From NCBI RefSeq assembly GCF_000300975.2, contig NZ_AEEC02000011.1, forward strand, positions 62,001-126,000: a stretch of 64,000 bases of DNA. Direction: 5' to 3'. The notes under the pieces were generated by a model that worked only from the letters and a program-made list of their open reading frames with translations, searched no databases and was not told where the DNA came from. A program made the position numbers and the translations under genes. Numbering within the stretch: the first letter of the stretch is position 1; each line of letters begins with the position of its first letter. This document shows, piece by piece, positions 8,439 through 22,808 of the stretch. Source of the DNA: Herbaspirillum frisingense GSF30 (GTDB taxonomy: Bacteria > Pseudomonadota > Gammaproteobacteria > Burkholderiales > Burkholderiaceae_D).

Positions 8439-9773
8439 TCAGAGCACCTTGGCGGCGATACGCTGCGCCATGCTGCGCGCCAGCTCGGCCTCCTGGGCTT
8501 CCACCATCACGCGGATCAGGGGCTCGGTACCAGAGGGGCGCAGCAGTACGCGTCCACGCTCGCCGAGCTGCTCTTCCACGGCCGCCTTTTCCGCCTGCAG
8601 GGCGGTATTGGATTTCCAGTCGTAGCCGGCAGGGATCTTCACGTTGATCAGCGACTGTGGATACATGCTGATATCCGCCGTCATCTGCGCCAGGGTCTGG
8701 CCTGCGCGCTTGAGTGCCGACAGCACCTGCAGCGCCGAGACGATGCCGTCGCCGGTGGTGTGCTTGTCCAGCGCCAGCAGGTGACCGGAACCCTCGCCAC
8801 CCAGCAGCCAGCCCTTTTCCTGCAGCACTTCCAGCACATACCGGTCACCCACCTTGGCACGCGCGAAGGGTACGCCCATCTTCTTGAAGGCGACCTCCAG
8901 AGCCATGTTGGTCATGAGCGTGCCGACCGCGCCATCGATCGCGCCGGTGGCCAGCCTGTCCTTGACCATCAGGTAGAGCAGTTCGTCGCCGTTGTAGATG
9001 CGGCCGCTGTCGTCGACCATGATCAGGCGGTCGGCATCGCCGTCGAGCGCGATGCCCAGGTCGGCACGGTATTCGCGCACCGACGCCACCAGGGTCTTGG
9101 GCGCGGTGGCGCCACAATCCTCGTTGATGTTCAGGCCATCGGGCTGGTTACCGATGGTGATGACCTCGGCACCCAGTTCATGGAACACGTGAGGGGCGAT
9201 GTTGTAGGCCGCGCCATGGGCGCAATCGACCACCAGGCGCATGCCGCGCAGGTCCATGGCACCGGGGAAGGTGCTCTTGCAGAATTCGATGTAGCGACCG
9301 GCGGCATCGTTGAGGCGACGAGCCTTGCCCAGCTTCTCGGAGGGCACGCATTCCATGGGCTGCTCCAGGGCCGCCTCGATATCGGCTTCGACGGCGTCCG
9401 GCAGCTTGTTGCCGCTGGCGGAGAAGAACTTGATGCCATTGTCGTGATACGGATTATGCGAAGCGGATATCACCACGCCGGCCGAGAGCCGCAAGGCGCG
9501 GGTCAAATAGGCCACGGCCGGGGTGGGGATCGGTCCGGCCAGCCAGACATCCACGCCCGCTGCGGCAAAACCGGCTTCCAGGGCGGCTTCCAGCATGTAG
9601 CCGGAAATCCGGGTGTCCTTGCCGATGAGGACCGTGCGGCGGGCCGCGCCTTCCTTGGCCTTGGTCAGTACTTTGCCTGCGGCATAGCCCAGACGCATGA
9701 CGAAGTCCGGGGTGATGGGGGCCACGCCGACGCGACCACGCACGCCGTCGGTGCCGAAATATTTTGCTGCCAT
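8439..9773 (-). CDS. glmM: Phosphoglucosamine mutase
   Basis: A 444-residue cytosolic enzyme that interconverts glucosamine 6-phosphate and glucosamine 1-phosphate, the step before UDP-GlcNAc formation for peptidoglycan and LPS. The N-terminus [10 protein letters not shown] is typical. The active-site phosphoserine is S105 in ISASHNP, the metal loop is DGDADR, and the sugar-phosphate loop is [10 protein letters not shown] near the end. Length equals that of E. coli GlmM. The start at 9773 was chosen because homology begins there. The folP-glmM order is conserved in betaproteobacteria; glmM starts 138 nt after the folP stop. Confidence 0.96.
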   Translation of the reverse strand: MAAKYFGTDGVRGRVGVAPITPDFVMRLGYAAGKVLTKAKEGAARRTVLIGKDTRISGYMLEAALEAGFAAAGVDVWLAGPIPTPAVAYLTRALRLSAGVVISASHNPYHDNGIKFFSASGNKLPDAVEADIEAALEQPMECVPSEKLGKARRLNDAAGRYIEFCKSTFPGAMDLRGMRLVVDCAHGAAYNIAPHVFHELGAEVITIGNQPDGLNINEDCGATAPKTLVASVREYRADLGIALDGDADRLIMVDDSGRIYNGDELLYLMVKDRLATGAIDGAVGTLMTNMALEVAFKKMGVPFARAKVGDRYVLEVLQEKGWLLGGEGSGHLLALDKHTTGDGIVSALQVLSALKRAGQTLAQMTADISMYPQSLINVKIPAGYDWKSNTALQAEKAAVEEQLGERGRVLLRPSGTEPLIRVMVEAQEAELARSMAQRIAAKVL

Positions 9774-9911
9774 GTTGTTTCCTCTAACTCTTTCCTGCAG
9801 GCGGCCGAACGGCCGACCTGTCTCCCTTGATGCCATGAATAGGGCAACGCCCGATTTCTGCCTGAAACTGCCGCAGCTGCCTGTCACAGGCGGCCATGCG
9901 GCGCCGGGGCG

Positions 9912-10760
9912 TCAATGGTCCGGGCGCCCGGCCTGCCACATGGTGAGCGCGTCGACGGTTTCGGCCACGTCATGCACGCGGATGATCATTGCGCCCTGCT
10001 GGGCTGCTGCCAGCGCCGCGCCGATACTGCCGGCCATGCGCCGTTCCAGCGGCTTGCCGACGACCGCGCCGACCATGGATTTACGCGACATGCCCGCCAA
10101 GAGCGGCAGGTCAATTTGATCGATCAGGCTGCGGCTATTTTTGAGCAAAGCAAGATTATGCTCCACTGTCTTGCCAAATCCAAAACCGGGGTCGATGCAG
10201 ATGCGTTCGCGCGCGATACCGGCCGCCCGCATCAGGTCCACCTGTCCTTGCAAAAAGTGGGCAACTTCCGCCACCACGTCATCGTAGACCGGGGCTTGCT
10301 GCATGGTCTGCGGCTGGCCCTGCATGTGCATCACGCACAGGCCGGCCTCGCTGTCCTTGACGGCATCGATGGCGCCTTCGGCGCGAAAACCGTTGATGTC
10401 GTTGATCATGTCCACTTCCGCCAGCAGGGCTTCGCGCATGACGGCGGGCTTGTAGGTATCCAGCGAGAGCGGCTTGCCACAATCGCGCAACGCGTAGATC
10501 ACTGGCATGACGCGTTCGAGCTCCTGCTCCAGTGACAGCGGGGCGATACCGGGACGGGTGGATTCTCCACCGATATCGATGATGTCCACGCCATCGGCAA
10601 TCATCTGTTCGGCATGGGTCAGGGCCATTTCCAGCGACTGGTGGCGTCCGCCGTCGGAGAAGGAATCCGGCGTCACGTTGAGGATGCCCATGACCAGCGG
10701 CCGGCGCCCTTGCTGTACCGGCAGGCGGAACCTGCCGCATTTGAGGAATGCTTGCGTCAT
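9912..10760 (-). CDS. folP: Dihydropteroate synthase
   Basis: A 282-residue TIM-barrel enzyme that joins 7,8-dihydropterin pyrophosphate and p-aminobenzoate in folate synthesis and is the target of sulfonamides. Visible signatures are MGILNVTPDSFSDGG (pyrophosphate-binding loop 1), DIGGESTRPG (loop 2), FGFGKT and the C-terminal IRVHDV. The start MTQAFLKCGR at 10760 gives a normal length; the longer upstream frame runs through the ftsH terminator region. It lies downstream of ftsH but is separated from it by a terminator-like hairpin, so it may have its own promoter. Confidence 0.96.
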   Translation of the reverse strand: MTQAFLKCGRFRLPVQQGRRPLVMGILNVTPDSFSDGGRHQSLEMALTHAEQMIADGVDIIDIGGESTRPGIAPLSLEQELERVMPVIYALRDCGKPLSLDTYKPAVMREALLAEVDMINDINGFRAEGAIDAVKDSEAGLCVMHMQGQPQTMQQAPVYDDVVAEVAHFLQGQVDLMRAAGIARERICIDPGFGFGKTVEHNLALLKNSRSLIDQIDLPLLAGMSRKSMVGAVVGKPLERRMAGSIGAALAAAQQGAMIIRVHDVAETVDALTMWQAGRPDH

Positions 10761-10923
10761 CTTGCTTCTATCAGGGTGGAACAGGTGTTCAGTTTTCGCC
10801 GCAAACGGCGCAACACTGCGTGGCGCAGCATGATACACCGCCGCATGCCGGCTGCCTGCTTCTTTCGCCGGCACCTGCCAGGGCTTGGCGGCTGCCAGGC
10901 GACGCGTCGGGGAGGCCAAAATG

Positions 10924-10956
10924 AAAAAAGGCGAGGATCGCTCCTCACCTTTTTCT
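10924..10956 (-). terminator. Terminator after ftsH
   Basis: AAAAAGGCGAGGA and TCCTCACCTTTTT form a hairpin with one C-A mismatch and a short TCGC loop, with an A-run and a T-run on either side. It lies 40 nt after the ftsH stop and upstream of folP on the same strand, so it probably limits read-through from ftsH into folP. Confidence 0.7.
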
Positions 10957-10996
10957 CTTACCGCAGACTGCCTGGCTGCGTCGATACCACCACGCT

Positions 10997-12886
<1,890 letters not shown>

Positions 12887-13269
12887 TGGAACTCCTCCGA
12901 CGCCTGGGCGCCACGTTGCCTTTGTATTGTCCGATTTTACCCGGATTCAACCACCGTTACATAGAAAACCGCCGTCCGCCCCGCCCTGCCGTGCCGTCGC
13001 GCAACGCACAATTGCCGTGCAGACGCGCCACCACAGTTGCTTCGTTACCATCCAGCCAACACTTTTTCCACCATCCTGAACTGGCGAAACCTGCAGGCTG
13101 CTCGCCCGGGAAGGGACAAGCGGATGTTTTCCAAATGTCGATATAGGGTTGAAAGCAGGCAAAACAAGGCAGAAAACTTCAGTATTTGCGCCGAAATCCT
13201 GTCCATTGTGCACTCAACACCTGAACGAGCGAACGCATCGGAATCAAGTTTGAGCGATGTTATCGGAAT
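12887..13269. other. Long intergenic leader between rlmE and ftsH
   Basis: No gene is supported here. It is unusually long for the rlmE-ftsH pair, which is often nearly contiguous, and it contains the promoter-like sequence described at 13141-13168. The rest shows no strong hairpin. Confidence 0.5.
13141..13168 (-). promoter_or_regulatory. Possible heat-shock (sigma-32-like) promoter for ftsH
   Basis: On the minus strand CTTGTT (13168-13163) is followed after 14 nt by CCCTATAT (13148-13141). This resembles the sigma-32 pattern CTTGAA-N13-15-CCCATNT. A sigma-70 reading (TTGTTT, 16 bp, TATATC) overlaps it. ftsH is heat-induced through sigma-32 in E. coli. The match is imperfect, and the site lies about 255 nt before the start codon. 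Confidence 0.35.
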
Positions 13270-13917
13270 TCAAACGCGGGGATTCTTCAATGTCTTGCCC
13301 AACAGGAAGATTTCCGACGACTTGTCGCGGCTGGCCTTGGGCTTCTTGGACATCACCGTCTTGAACTCGGCCCGGAATTTGTGCACCAGTTCGTTATAGC
13401 CGGTCCCGTTGAAACACTTGACCAGCAAGGAGCCGCCAGGTTTCATGTGCAACTGGGCAAATTCGATGGCCAGGTCGATCAGGTACTCCACCCGCGCTGC
13501 GTCAGCAATGGCCACGCCCGACAGGTTGGGCGCCATGTCCGAAAGCACGAGGTCGACCTTGCGGCCGTCCAGCAGCGCTTCCAGCTGGCGCACCGGCTCA
13601 TCTTCGCGGAAGTCGCCCTGAATGTAGTGGACGTCGGCAATCGGATCCATCGGCAGGATGTCCAGGCCGATGATGGTGCCATGGATGCCACCACCTTCGG
13701 CGCCGGCCAGCTTGTTGCGCACGTACTGGCACCAGCTGCCGGGGGTACATCCGAGGTCGACGATGACCTGACCAGGCTTGATCAGGCGCTCTTCCTCGTC
13801 GATTTCCTTGAGCTTGTAGGCGGCGCGCGCACGATAACCTTCCTTCTGTGCAAGCTTCACATAAGGATCGTTGATATGGTCGTGCAACCAGTTTTTGTTC
13901 AGTTTGTTCTTTGCCAT
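13270..13917 (-). CDS. rlmE: 23S rRNA (uridine-2552-2'-O)-methyltransferase RlmE
   Basis: A 215-residue SAM-dependent methyltransferase (FtsJ/RrmJ) that methylates U2552 in the ribosomal A loop at a late step of 50S assembly. It has the SAM-binding motif [12 protein letters not shown], the catalytic Asp in [11 protein letters not shown], the catalytic Lys in LLVKCFNG, and the C-terminal [11 protein letters not shown] substrate segment. The first Lys of the K-D-K-E tetrad lies in the N-terminal basic region. Length matches the family. It is divergent from the YhbY gene (76 nt), a conserved arrangement. Confidence 0.96.
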   Translation of the reverse strand: MAKNKLNKNWLHDHINDPYVKLAQKEGYRARAAYKLKEIDEEERLIKPGQVIVDLGCTPGSWCQYVRNKLAGAEGGGIHGTIIGLDILPMDPIADVHYIQGDFREDEPVRQLEALLDGRKVDLVLSDMAPNLSGVAIADAARVEYLIDLAIEFAQLHMKPGGSLLVKCFNGTGYNELVHKFRAEFKTVMSKKPKASRDKSSEIFLLGKTLKNPRV

Positions 13918-13993
13918 TCGCGTAGAATACTGGTTTTATCTCATTGAGGGACAACTTGGCGCCGCCGAGACCTCGTCCCGAACCTGCATTCCC

Positions 13994-14452
13994 ATGTTGA
14001 CATTGACTCCCGCCGAGCGCAGCGAACTGCGCGCCCAGGCCCATGCCTTGAACCCCGTCGTGATGGTGGGCGAAAGCGGCCTGTCCGAATCCGTGATGAA
14101 GGAAATCGACAAGAGCCTGAACGCCCACGGCCTCATCAAGGTCCGCGTCTTCGGCGACGACCGCGAAGCCCGCATCGCGATCTACGAAACCATCTGCGCC
14201 GAGCTCAAGGCCGCGCCGGTACAGCACATCGGCAAGCTGCTGGCCCTGTATCGCCCGCAGAAGGACGATGTCAAGAAAACCGCCTCCGGCGCCAAGGGTG
14301 GCCTGCGCGAAGTGACCATCGTCAAGTCGCACGCGACCAAGCGTCCTTCGGTGAACAAGGTCATGCTCAAGGGCAATGAACGCGTCACCGCCGGTGGCCT
14401 GGTCAAGAAGGCCAAGCCGCGCCAGCGCAGCACCAAGAAGTCGCTGGGCTGA
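13994..14452 (+). CDS. yhbY: YhbY family RNA-binding protein (CRM domain)
   Basis: A 152-residue protein whose first 95 residues form a CRS1-YhbY domain: MLTLTPAERSELRAQAHAL, then PVVMVGESGLSESV with the GxxG-like loop, and LIKVRVFGDDRE. E. coli YhbY binds pre-50S particles. The extra 50-residue C-terminal tail is Lys/Arg-rich and probably disordered, as in other betaproteobacterial members. The start at 13994 was chosen because the domain begins there; the longer frame overlaps the rlmE coding region. A terminator follows. Confidence 0.9.
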   Translation: MLTLTPAERSELRAQAHALNPVVMVGESGLSESVMKEIDKSLNAHGLIKVRVFGDDREARIAIYETICAELKAAPVQHIGKLLALYRPQKDDVKKTASGAKGGLREVTIVKSHATKRPSVNKVMLKGNERVTAGGLVKKAKPRQRSTKKSLG

Positions 14453-14492
14453 TCCCGCCCGACCGGCCATCTCGGGATGGCCCGCAAAACAG

Positions 14493-14518
14493 AATGCCCG
14501 CTGATGCGGGCATTTTCA
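14493..14518. terminator. Terminator between yhbY and greA
   Basis: AATGCCCGC / GCGGGCATT hairpin with a TGAT loop and trailing TTT. It stands 40 nt after the yhbY stop, in a convergent intergenic region. Confidence 0.75.
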
Positions 14519-14646
14519 TTTCCGGCTCGTCGGACTTGCAGGCAACTCAGGTAGGCAGCTCAGGAAGACAGATCCCGCAGACGGGTCAAGCCGGTTACTA
14601 TGACACCCGCCCCGCACTATCACGGGGCCGGTGCCGTCACACCACG

Positions 14647-15123
14647 TCAGACGTAGCGCACTTCCAGGATTTCATATTCCTTCAGACCCGACGGGGCTTC
14701 CACGGCCACCACGTCACCGGCGCTCTTGCCGATCAGGGCACGGGCGATGGGCGAAGTCACGGAAACCTTGGATTCCTTGATGTCGGCTTCATCCAGACCC
14801 ACGATCTGGTAGGTCACCTTCTCGCCGCTATCCAGGTTTTCCAGATCCACGGTGGAGGCGAAGACCACGCGGCCTTCAGCGTTCAGATCAGCCGGGTCGA
14901 CAATCTGGGCCGCGCCCAGCTTGCCTTCCAGGTCGGCGATGCGACCTTCGATGAAGGCCTGACGCTCCTTGGCCGATTCATACTCGGCGTTTTCGGACAA
15001 GTCGCCCTGCGCGCGCGCTTCCGCGATCGCATTGATGACTTCGGGACGGTCTTTGGTTTTCAAACGGTGCAATTCTTCCTTCAGAAGTTCGGCGCCACGC
15101 TTGGTAAGGGGAACTGTGCTCAT
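14647..15123 (-). CDS. greA: Transcription elongation factor GreA
   Basis: A 158-residue factor that enters the RNA polymerase secondary channel and stimulates cleavage of backtracked transcripts. The N-terminal coiled coil starts [20 protein letters not shown] and its tip carries the acidic pair in [13 protein letters not shown]. The C-terminal FKBP-like domain contains [21 protein letters not shown] and [10 protein letters not shown]. Length is standard. It lies downstream of carAB on the same strand, as in many beta- and gammaproteobacteria, but a 402-nt gap with a terminator and a strong hairpin separates them. Confidence 0.96.
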   Translation of the reverse strand: MSTVPLTKRGAELLKEELHRLKTKDRPEVINAIAEARAQGDLSENAEYESAKERQAFIEGRIADLEGKLGAAQIVDPADLNAEGRVVFASTVDLENLDSGEKVTYQIVGLDEADIKESKVSVTSPIARALIGKSAGDVVAVEAPSGLKEYEILEVRYV

Positions 15124-15317
15124 AAGTCTCTTGCTCAAGGTTAGGGTTACACGGAAGACGCATCCAAGGTCCGCCGGCCGATGAACACGCAAAAGCACAC
15201 CATTGCCGCCAACTTGGCGGACAAGCGTCGTCTTTACGGGAACAGTCTGGCTGGTGAACGGACCGTTGCTGCAGGATTCCGTCAGCTCTTCAACAACACG
15301 CGCTCTGACCCAGAGCC

Positions 15318-15381
15318 GCTAAGGACATGACGCCACGCGCAAGTCCGCGATCACGTGGCACGGCGGCGTCATGTCCTTAGC
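15318..15381. repeat. 17-bp perfect inverted repeat in the greA leader
   Basis: GCTAAGGACATGACGCC (15318-15334) and its exact complement (15365-15381) flank a 30-nt GC-rich loop that can pair further (CCACG/CGTGG). No T-run follows on either strand, so it is not a simple terminator. It could be a leader hairpin of greA or a dispersed palindromic element. Confidence 0.7.
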
Positions 15382-15449
15382 GTCCCCTGGACGGATCTGC
15401 CCTGCAACATTGAACATGTTGTGGCCGCAGGGTGTCGTCCAAAAGTCAG

Positions 15450-15478
15450 AGAGGGCATCGATTGCTCAGATGCCCTCT
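15450..15478 (-). terminator. Terminator after carB
   Basis: AGAGGGCATC / GATGCCCTCT with a 9-nt loop, followed on the minus strand by CTGACTTTT. It lies about 50 nt after the carB stop. Confidence 0.65.
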
Positions 15479-15525
15479 TAGCTTGTCGGCGTCAACTGCT
15501 GCCGACAAAGTAACGTGTTGTGGGT

Positions 15526-18751
<3,226 letters not shown>

Positions 18752-18759
<8 letters not shown>

Positions 18760-19915
18760 TTTGTTTCTTCTCCATCATCGCCACGAACTTGTCGAACAGG
18801 GGAGCGATGTCATGCGGTCCAGGGGATGCTTCGGGGTGGCCCTGGAAGCAGAAAGCAGGCTTGTCGGTGCGCTCGAAACCTTGCAGCGAACCGTCGAACA
18901 GCGAGATGTGGGTGACGCGGCAGTTGGCCGGCAGGGTCGCCTGATCCACGGCGAAACCGTGGTTCTGCGAGGTGATCATCACCTGCTTGGAATCCAGGTC
19001 CTGCACCGGGTGGTTGGCGCCGTGGTGGCCGAACTTCATCTTCAGGGTCTTGGCGCCCGAGGCCAGGGCCATGATCTGGTGACCCAGGCAGATGCCGAAG
19101 GTCGGGATGCCGCGTTCGATCAGCTCCTTGGAAGCGGCGATGGCGTAATCACAGGGTTCCGGATCGCCAGGACCGTTGGAGAGGAAGATGCCGTCCGGGT
19201 TCAGGGCCAGCGCCTCGGCGGCGGTGGCTTGCGCGGGCAGCACGGTGACCTTGCAGCCGCGCTCGGCCAGCATGCGCAGGATGTTGAACTTGACGCCGTA
19301 GTCGAAGGCGACCACGTGGAATTTCGGGGTGATCTGCTGACCATAGCCGCGGCCCAGGCGCCATTCGGTCTCGGTCCAGTTGTAGGCCTTCTGGGTGGAG
19401 ACCACCTTGGCCAGGTCCATGCCGGCCAGGCCCGGGAAGGCACGTGCCAGTTCCAGCGCCTTGGCGGTAGCGACCTCGATGTCCGCTTCACCGGCCACGA
19501 TGGCGCCGTTCTGGGCACCCTTCTCGCGCAGGATGCGGGTCAGCTTGCGGGTATCGATGCCGGCGATGGAAACGATGTTGCTTTCCTTCAGGTAGTCCGA
19601 CAGGGATTGCTGGCTGCGGAAGTTCGACAGCAGGCGCGGCAGGTCCTTGATGATCAGGCCGGCGGCGTGGATCTGCGAGGCTTCCACGTCTTCACGGTTC
19701 ACGCCCGTGTTGCCGATGTGCGGATAGGTAAGGGTGACGATCTGGCGGCTGTAGCTGGGGTCGGTCAGGATTTCCTGGTAGCCGGTCATCGCGGTATTGA
19801 ACACCACCTCACCGGTGGTGTTGCCTGCGGCGCCGATGGAAAAACCTTGGAAGACAGACCCGTCTGCGAGCGCGAGGATGGCCGGAATCGCGGGACCGGA
19901 AAGAAGAGGCAGCAA
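18752..19915 (-). CDS. carA: Carbamoyl-phosphate synthase small subunit (glutaminase)
   Basis: A 387-residue class I glutamine amidotransferase subunit that hydrolyses glutamine and channels ammonia to CarB. The N-terminal domain carries [17 protein letters not shown]. The C-terminal Triad domain has the nucleophile Cys in GICLGHQ and the catalytic His in [11 protein letters not shown]. Length matches E. coli CarA. It is the first gene of carAB. About 300 nt of upstream sequence shows no obvious arginine-repressor or attenuator structure that I could identify by eye. Confidence 0.97.
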
Positions 19916-20214
19916 GGGTAACTCCTGAGATTGTTACCGCCGCGGCTGGATGACCGGAAGACCTTTGCGCGCCAAAACCGACCGGCGCGAACACCCCGAC
20001 TCATTCGGTACGGGAGCGTGGCTGGGCCTGTTAGGAACGAGGAAGAGGAATGGCTATGCGCTACGGCGGATAAAATTGGCTAAACCGCTCAATTATAGCG
20101 CAAGAGGCTCCCTCCGGCAAATCACGGATGGCCGAACTTGCTTCTGGAAGCACCGAAATGGGGTGCCGAAGGAGGGAACGCCGGCAGACAGCGCTGCCGG
20201 CGCAACGCGGCGTA
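19916..20214. other. Region upstream of carA
   Basis: This 299-nt stretch has no supported gene. It must contain the carA promoter. A GC-rich inverted repeat CGCCGGCAG/CTGCCGGCG (20179-20202) lies just after the stop of the GlcG-like gene and may act as its terminator, although no T-run follows. Confidence 0.45.
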
Positions 20215-20622
20215 TTACAGGCCCAGGGCGGCGATACCGGCCTTGGCGATCTGCACGTCTTCGGAAGACTTCACGCCGGAAACGCCCACGGCGCCCACGT
20301 AGTGACCCTCGACCACGACCGGCACGCCGCCTTCGAGCAGGCCGTCCAGGCCGGGGGCGCTCAGGAAGGAGACGCGACCGTTGTTGATCATGTCTTCATA
20401 GATCTTGCTTTCGCGGCGACCCAGGGCGGCGGTGCGCGCCTTGGCCGGTGCGATCTGCGAGGAAATCGGGGCGGTGCCGTCCATGCGCTGCAGCCACAGC
20501 AGGTGGCCGCCGTCATCGACCACGGAGATGGCCACGTTCCAGTTGTTGGCGCGGGCTTCGGCTTCAGCACCGGCGGCGATCTTCTTCACGTCGTCCAGCG
20601 ACAGAAACGGTTTGGTTTGCAT
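20215..20622 (-). CDS. GlcG/HbpS-like protein
   Basis: A 135-residue single-domain protein of the GlcG/HbpS (DUF336) family. Typical segments are the N-terminal LSLDDVKKIAAGAEAEA, NVAISVVDDGGHLLWLQRMDG and PVVVEGHYVGAVGVSG near the end. Family members include the heme-binding HbpS and proteins near glycolate or propanediol operons; the exact function here is unknown and no partner gene adjoins it. No signal peptide is evident from the chosen start at 20622, so it is probably cytosolic. A longer frame to 20685 lacks family similarity. Confidence 0.8.
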   Translation of the reverse strand: MQTKPFLSLDDVKKIAAGAEAEARANNWNVAISVVDDGGHLLWLQRMDGTAPISSQIAPAKARTAALGRRESKIYEDMINNGRVSFLSAPGLDGLLEGGVPVVVEGHYVGAVGVSGVKSSEDVQIAKAGIAALGL

Positions 20623-20991
20623 GTTTGCTCCGATAGGCATAAAAAATCGAACGCTGATTGTACGGCCATAAAGTCGTTTTGACATCCCATGCCAGCAAAC
20701 TCATCCATGCGACTTGCATGAATCATTTTCAGCACTTCGCCATCCCAATCACGCCTCCCCTAAATTCCCACATCCCGAGAACACAAGAACTGCACCCCGA
20801 CTCATCCGCAAATCATTTACAGAAAAATTTTCCTAGGGCCCTGTAGGAAAAACACTTACTGGGAGATGACGCTAAATACCCCCTTTTTGCCCCGCAAATC
20901 ATTCCATTTTGCCAAGCTGGCACGAATCCAGCTTTTGACAAGCCGTAAGATTTACCTTACAGTCCCGCAATCCTATTTTGAGAGGATCCCG
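20623..20991. other. Divergent intergenic region, GlcG-like / NlpC-P60
   Basis: This 369-nt stretch is AT-rich and noncoding. It contains an inverted repeat TTTTCCTA/TAGGAAAA (20828-20851) and a good promoter for the plus-strand hydrolase gene at 20935-20963. The in-frame ATG at 20866 is upstream of that promoter and is not the likely start. Confidence 0.5.
20935..20963 (+). promoter_or_regulatory. Sigma-70 promoter of the NlpC/P60 gene
   Basis: TTGACA (20935-20940), a 17-bp spacer and TACAGT (20958-20963) form a near-consensus promoter with a start point about 20970, which supports translation from 20992. The spacer holds a short palindrome GTAAG-N6-CTTAC (20945-20960) that could be an operator. 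Confidence 0.65.
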
Positions 20992-21594
20992 ATGACCCTA
21001 CGCCGATCTGACCGAATCCGACGACAAACCGCTCGTGCGTGCGCGCTCGCAGCCGGCCTTTGGATCAGTGCATCGGCCTATTCCGCTGACCTTTCCCTGG
21101 CAGCGCAGGATCTTCCTCCTCCTCAAGCAACCTCCCCGCAAGCCCAGCAGTTGATCAGCAAGACCAATCTTGCGATCGCCCGCCTGCAAGACATCACCAA
21201 CCGCGCATCCGAACTGGCCACCCAGGCCCTGGCCATGTTGGGCATCAATTACCGCTACGGCGGCAATTCGCCCGATACCGGCCTGGACTGCAGCGGCCTG
21301 GTGCGCTACGTCTTCAAGGAAGCATGGGGCACCGACCTGCCGCGCACTTCGCTGGAAATCAGCCGCGTGGGCGAAAAGATCGGCCGCGACAATCTGCAGC
21401 CTGGCGACCTGGTGTTCTACAACACCCTGCGCCGCGGCTTCTCGCACGTGGGCATCTACCTGGGCGACGGCAAGTTCATCCACTCACCCTCGGCCGGTGG
21501 CCAGGTGCGCATCGAGAGCATGGACGAGTCCTACTGGAAGAAGCGCTTCAATGGTGCAAGACGCATCATGGCGGGCGAAGAAGAGCAGAAATAG
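20992..21594 (+). CDS. NlpC/P60 family cell-wall endopeptidase, exported
   Basis: A 200-residue exported peptidoglycan hydrolase. A signal peptide occupies the first 33 residues (basic start, hydrophobic ACALAAGLWISASAYSA). A helical linker follows, then the C-terminal NlpC/P60 domain with catalytic C100 in GLDCSGLV, H152 in SHVGIYLG and a third polar residue at H164. Such enzymes cut the D-Glu-mDAP bond in stem peptides. The start is fixed by a Shine-Dalgarno-like GAGAGG 7 nt upstream and by the promoter at 20935-20963. A strong terminator follows 50 nt after the stop. Confidence 0.9.
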   Translation: MTLRRSDRIRRQTARACALAAGLWISASAYSADLSLAAQDLPPPQATSPQAQQLISKTNLAIARLQDITNRASELATQALAMLGINYRYGGNSPDTGLDCSGLVRYVFKEAWGTDLPRTSLEISRVGEKIGRDNLQPGDLVFYNTLRRGFSHVGIYLGDGKFIHSPSAGGQVRIESMDESYWKKRFNGARRIMAGEEEQK

Positions 21595-21646
21595 GCACCG
21601 CAACGGTGCAAGCGCAAACGCTATAAACGATACAAACGATACAAAC

Positions 21647-21682
21647 AAAATGGCCGCTGGAAAATCCAGCGGCCATTTTTAT
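21647..21682. terminator. Terminator between NlpC/P60 and patatin genes
   Basis: AAAATGGCCGCTGG / CCAGCGGCCATTTTT hairpin with a 5-nt loop, with A-run and T-run flanks, so it can act on both converging transcripts. Confidence 0.88.
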
Positions 21683-21704
21683 TTCCGTCAGGAAAACCTG
21701 AAAA

Positions 21705-22676
21705 TCAGTTCCCCGTCGCCATCAACCTGAGCTTGCGCTTGATCTCCGGCATGGCCGCCGTAGCCGCTTGCTCGCCCGCCAGGATGGCCACGTTGCGGCT
21801 GGCGAAGTCGCTGCCCTTCATCGCCCCCAGACTCGGCTGCAGCACGATATCGGCATTCTTCAGCTCATACTGGTTGATGGTCTGCCCCATGATCGCAAAG
21901 GTCTGCAGCAGCACGTCGATGGAACTGCTGGAAGCCGCCTGCGCCTCCGGATTGGCCGAGATGTTGACCGCGATCACGAAGTCCGCCCCCATCTGCCGCG
22001 CATAGCGCACCGGCACCGGCGACACCAGTCCGCCATCGACATAGGTATGGTCGCCGATCTTCACCGACTGGAACACCCCCGGCACCGCCGACGAAGCCCG
22101 CACCGCGACGCCCGCATTGCCGCGCTGGAACAGGATGGGCTGGCCGCTGCGCAGGTCGGTGGCGACCGCGCCGAAGGGAATCTTGAATTTTTCGATGGGA
22201 ACGTTGTGCACCGCCTTGTTCACGTAGTTCTGCACGCCCTCCCCCTTGATCACCCCGCTGACCTTGGCGAACAAGGGCACCGACCAGTCCGAGATGGAGG
22301 CTTCATCCATGGACATCGCCAGCTTCTGCAAGGCAAAGCCATCGTTGCCGGCGGCATAGAGCGCCCCCACCAGGCTGCCCGCGCTGGTACCGGCCACCAC
22401 GTCTACCGTGATGCCCTGCGCCTCCAGCGCCTTGATCACGCCGATGTGCGCAAACCCGCGCGCAGCGCCGCCGCCCAGGGCCAGGCCGATCCTGATCTTG
22501 CGTGGCGCCACCGGCACCGGGGTGACTGTCGTGACAGCGGGGGTTGCAGGGCTACCGGCGGTAGATTCGACAGACGCTGGCGACGCGTTGCCCGGCACCC
22601 AGGAAGGGGTACCGCAGGCCGACAGCAGGAAAGTGGAAGCGACGGCAACAGCCGTCAGGCGGAAGGAGAAGCGCAT
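21705..22676 (-). CDS. Patatin-like phospholipase lipoprotein (RssA-type)
   Basis: A 323-residue patatin-family protein. The N-terminus is a lipoprotein signal with lipobox LLSAC (Cys21), so it should be anchored to a membrane facing the periplasm. The patatin domain has the oxyanion loop GGGAARG, the nucleophile S98 in GTSAGS and the catalytic Asp in YVDGG. These form the Ser-Asp dyad of patatin hydrolases, which act on acyl lipids. The C-terminal region carries the segment QAASSSSIDVLLQTF seen in bacterial RssA-like lipoproteins. The substrate is unknown. The start at 22676 was chosen to begin the signal peptide. Confidence 0.86.
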   Translation of the reverse strand: MRFSFRLTAVAVASTFLLSACGTPSWVPGNASPASVESTAGSPATPAVTTVTPVPVAPRKIRIGLALGGGAARGFAHIGVIKALEAQGITVDVVAGTSAGSLVGALYAAGNDGFALQKLAMSMDEASISDWSVPLFAKVSGVIKGEGVQNYVNKAVHNVPIEKFKIPFGAVATDLRSGQPILFQRGNAGVAVRASSAVPGVFQSVKIGDHTYVDGGLVSPVPVRYARQMGADFVIAVNISANPEAQAASSSSIDVLLQTFAIMGQTINQYELKNADIVLQPSLGAMKGSDFASRNVAILAGEQAATAAMPEIKRKLRLMATGN

Positions 22677-22808
22677 GACACCACGGGGCAATATCGAAGC
22701 CCGTCATTGTACTGCAAGCCCCCGACCCGACCTCAGGCGGCCGGCCGCCAGGGGCGGTGGTGTAGAATGCGGCCCCGGCTCACGATCTGTTAGGCAAGGC
22801 TTCGCCCC

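Larger units (their letters stand above)
15124..15525. other. carB-greA intergenic region with structured greA leader
   Basis: This 402-nt stretch holds no supported gene. From right to left it contains a short inverted repeat TTGTCGGC/GCCGACAA (15483-15508), the carB terminator (15450-15478) and a 17-bp perfect inverted repeat (15318-15381). About 195 nt of unremarkable sequence then precede the greA start. Confidence 0.6.

Noticed and set aside
21620-21650. Short tandem CGATACAAA repeats before the terminator
   Set aside because: Only two copies of 9 bp between a stop codon and a terminator; no sign of function.
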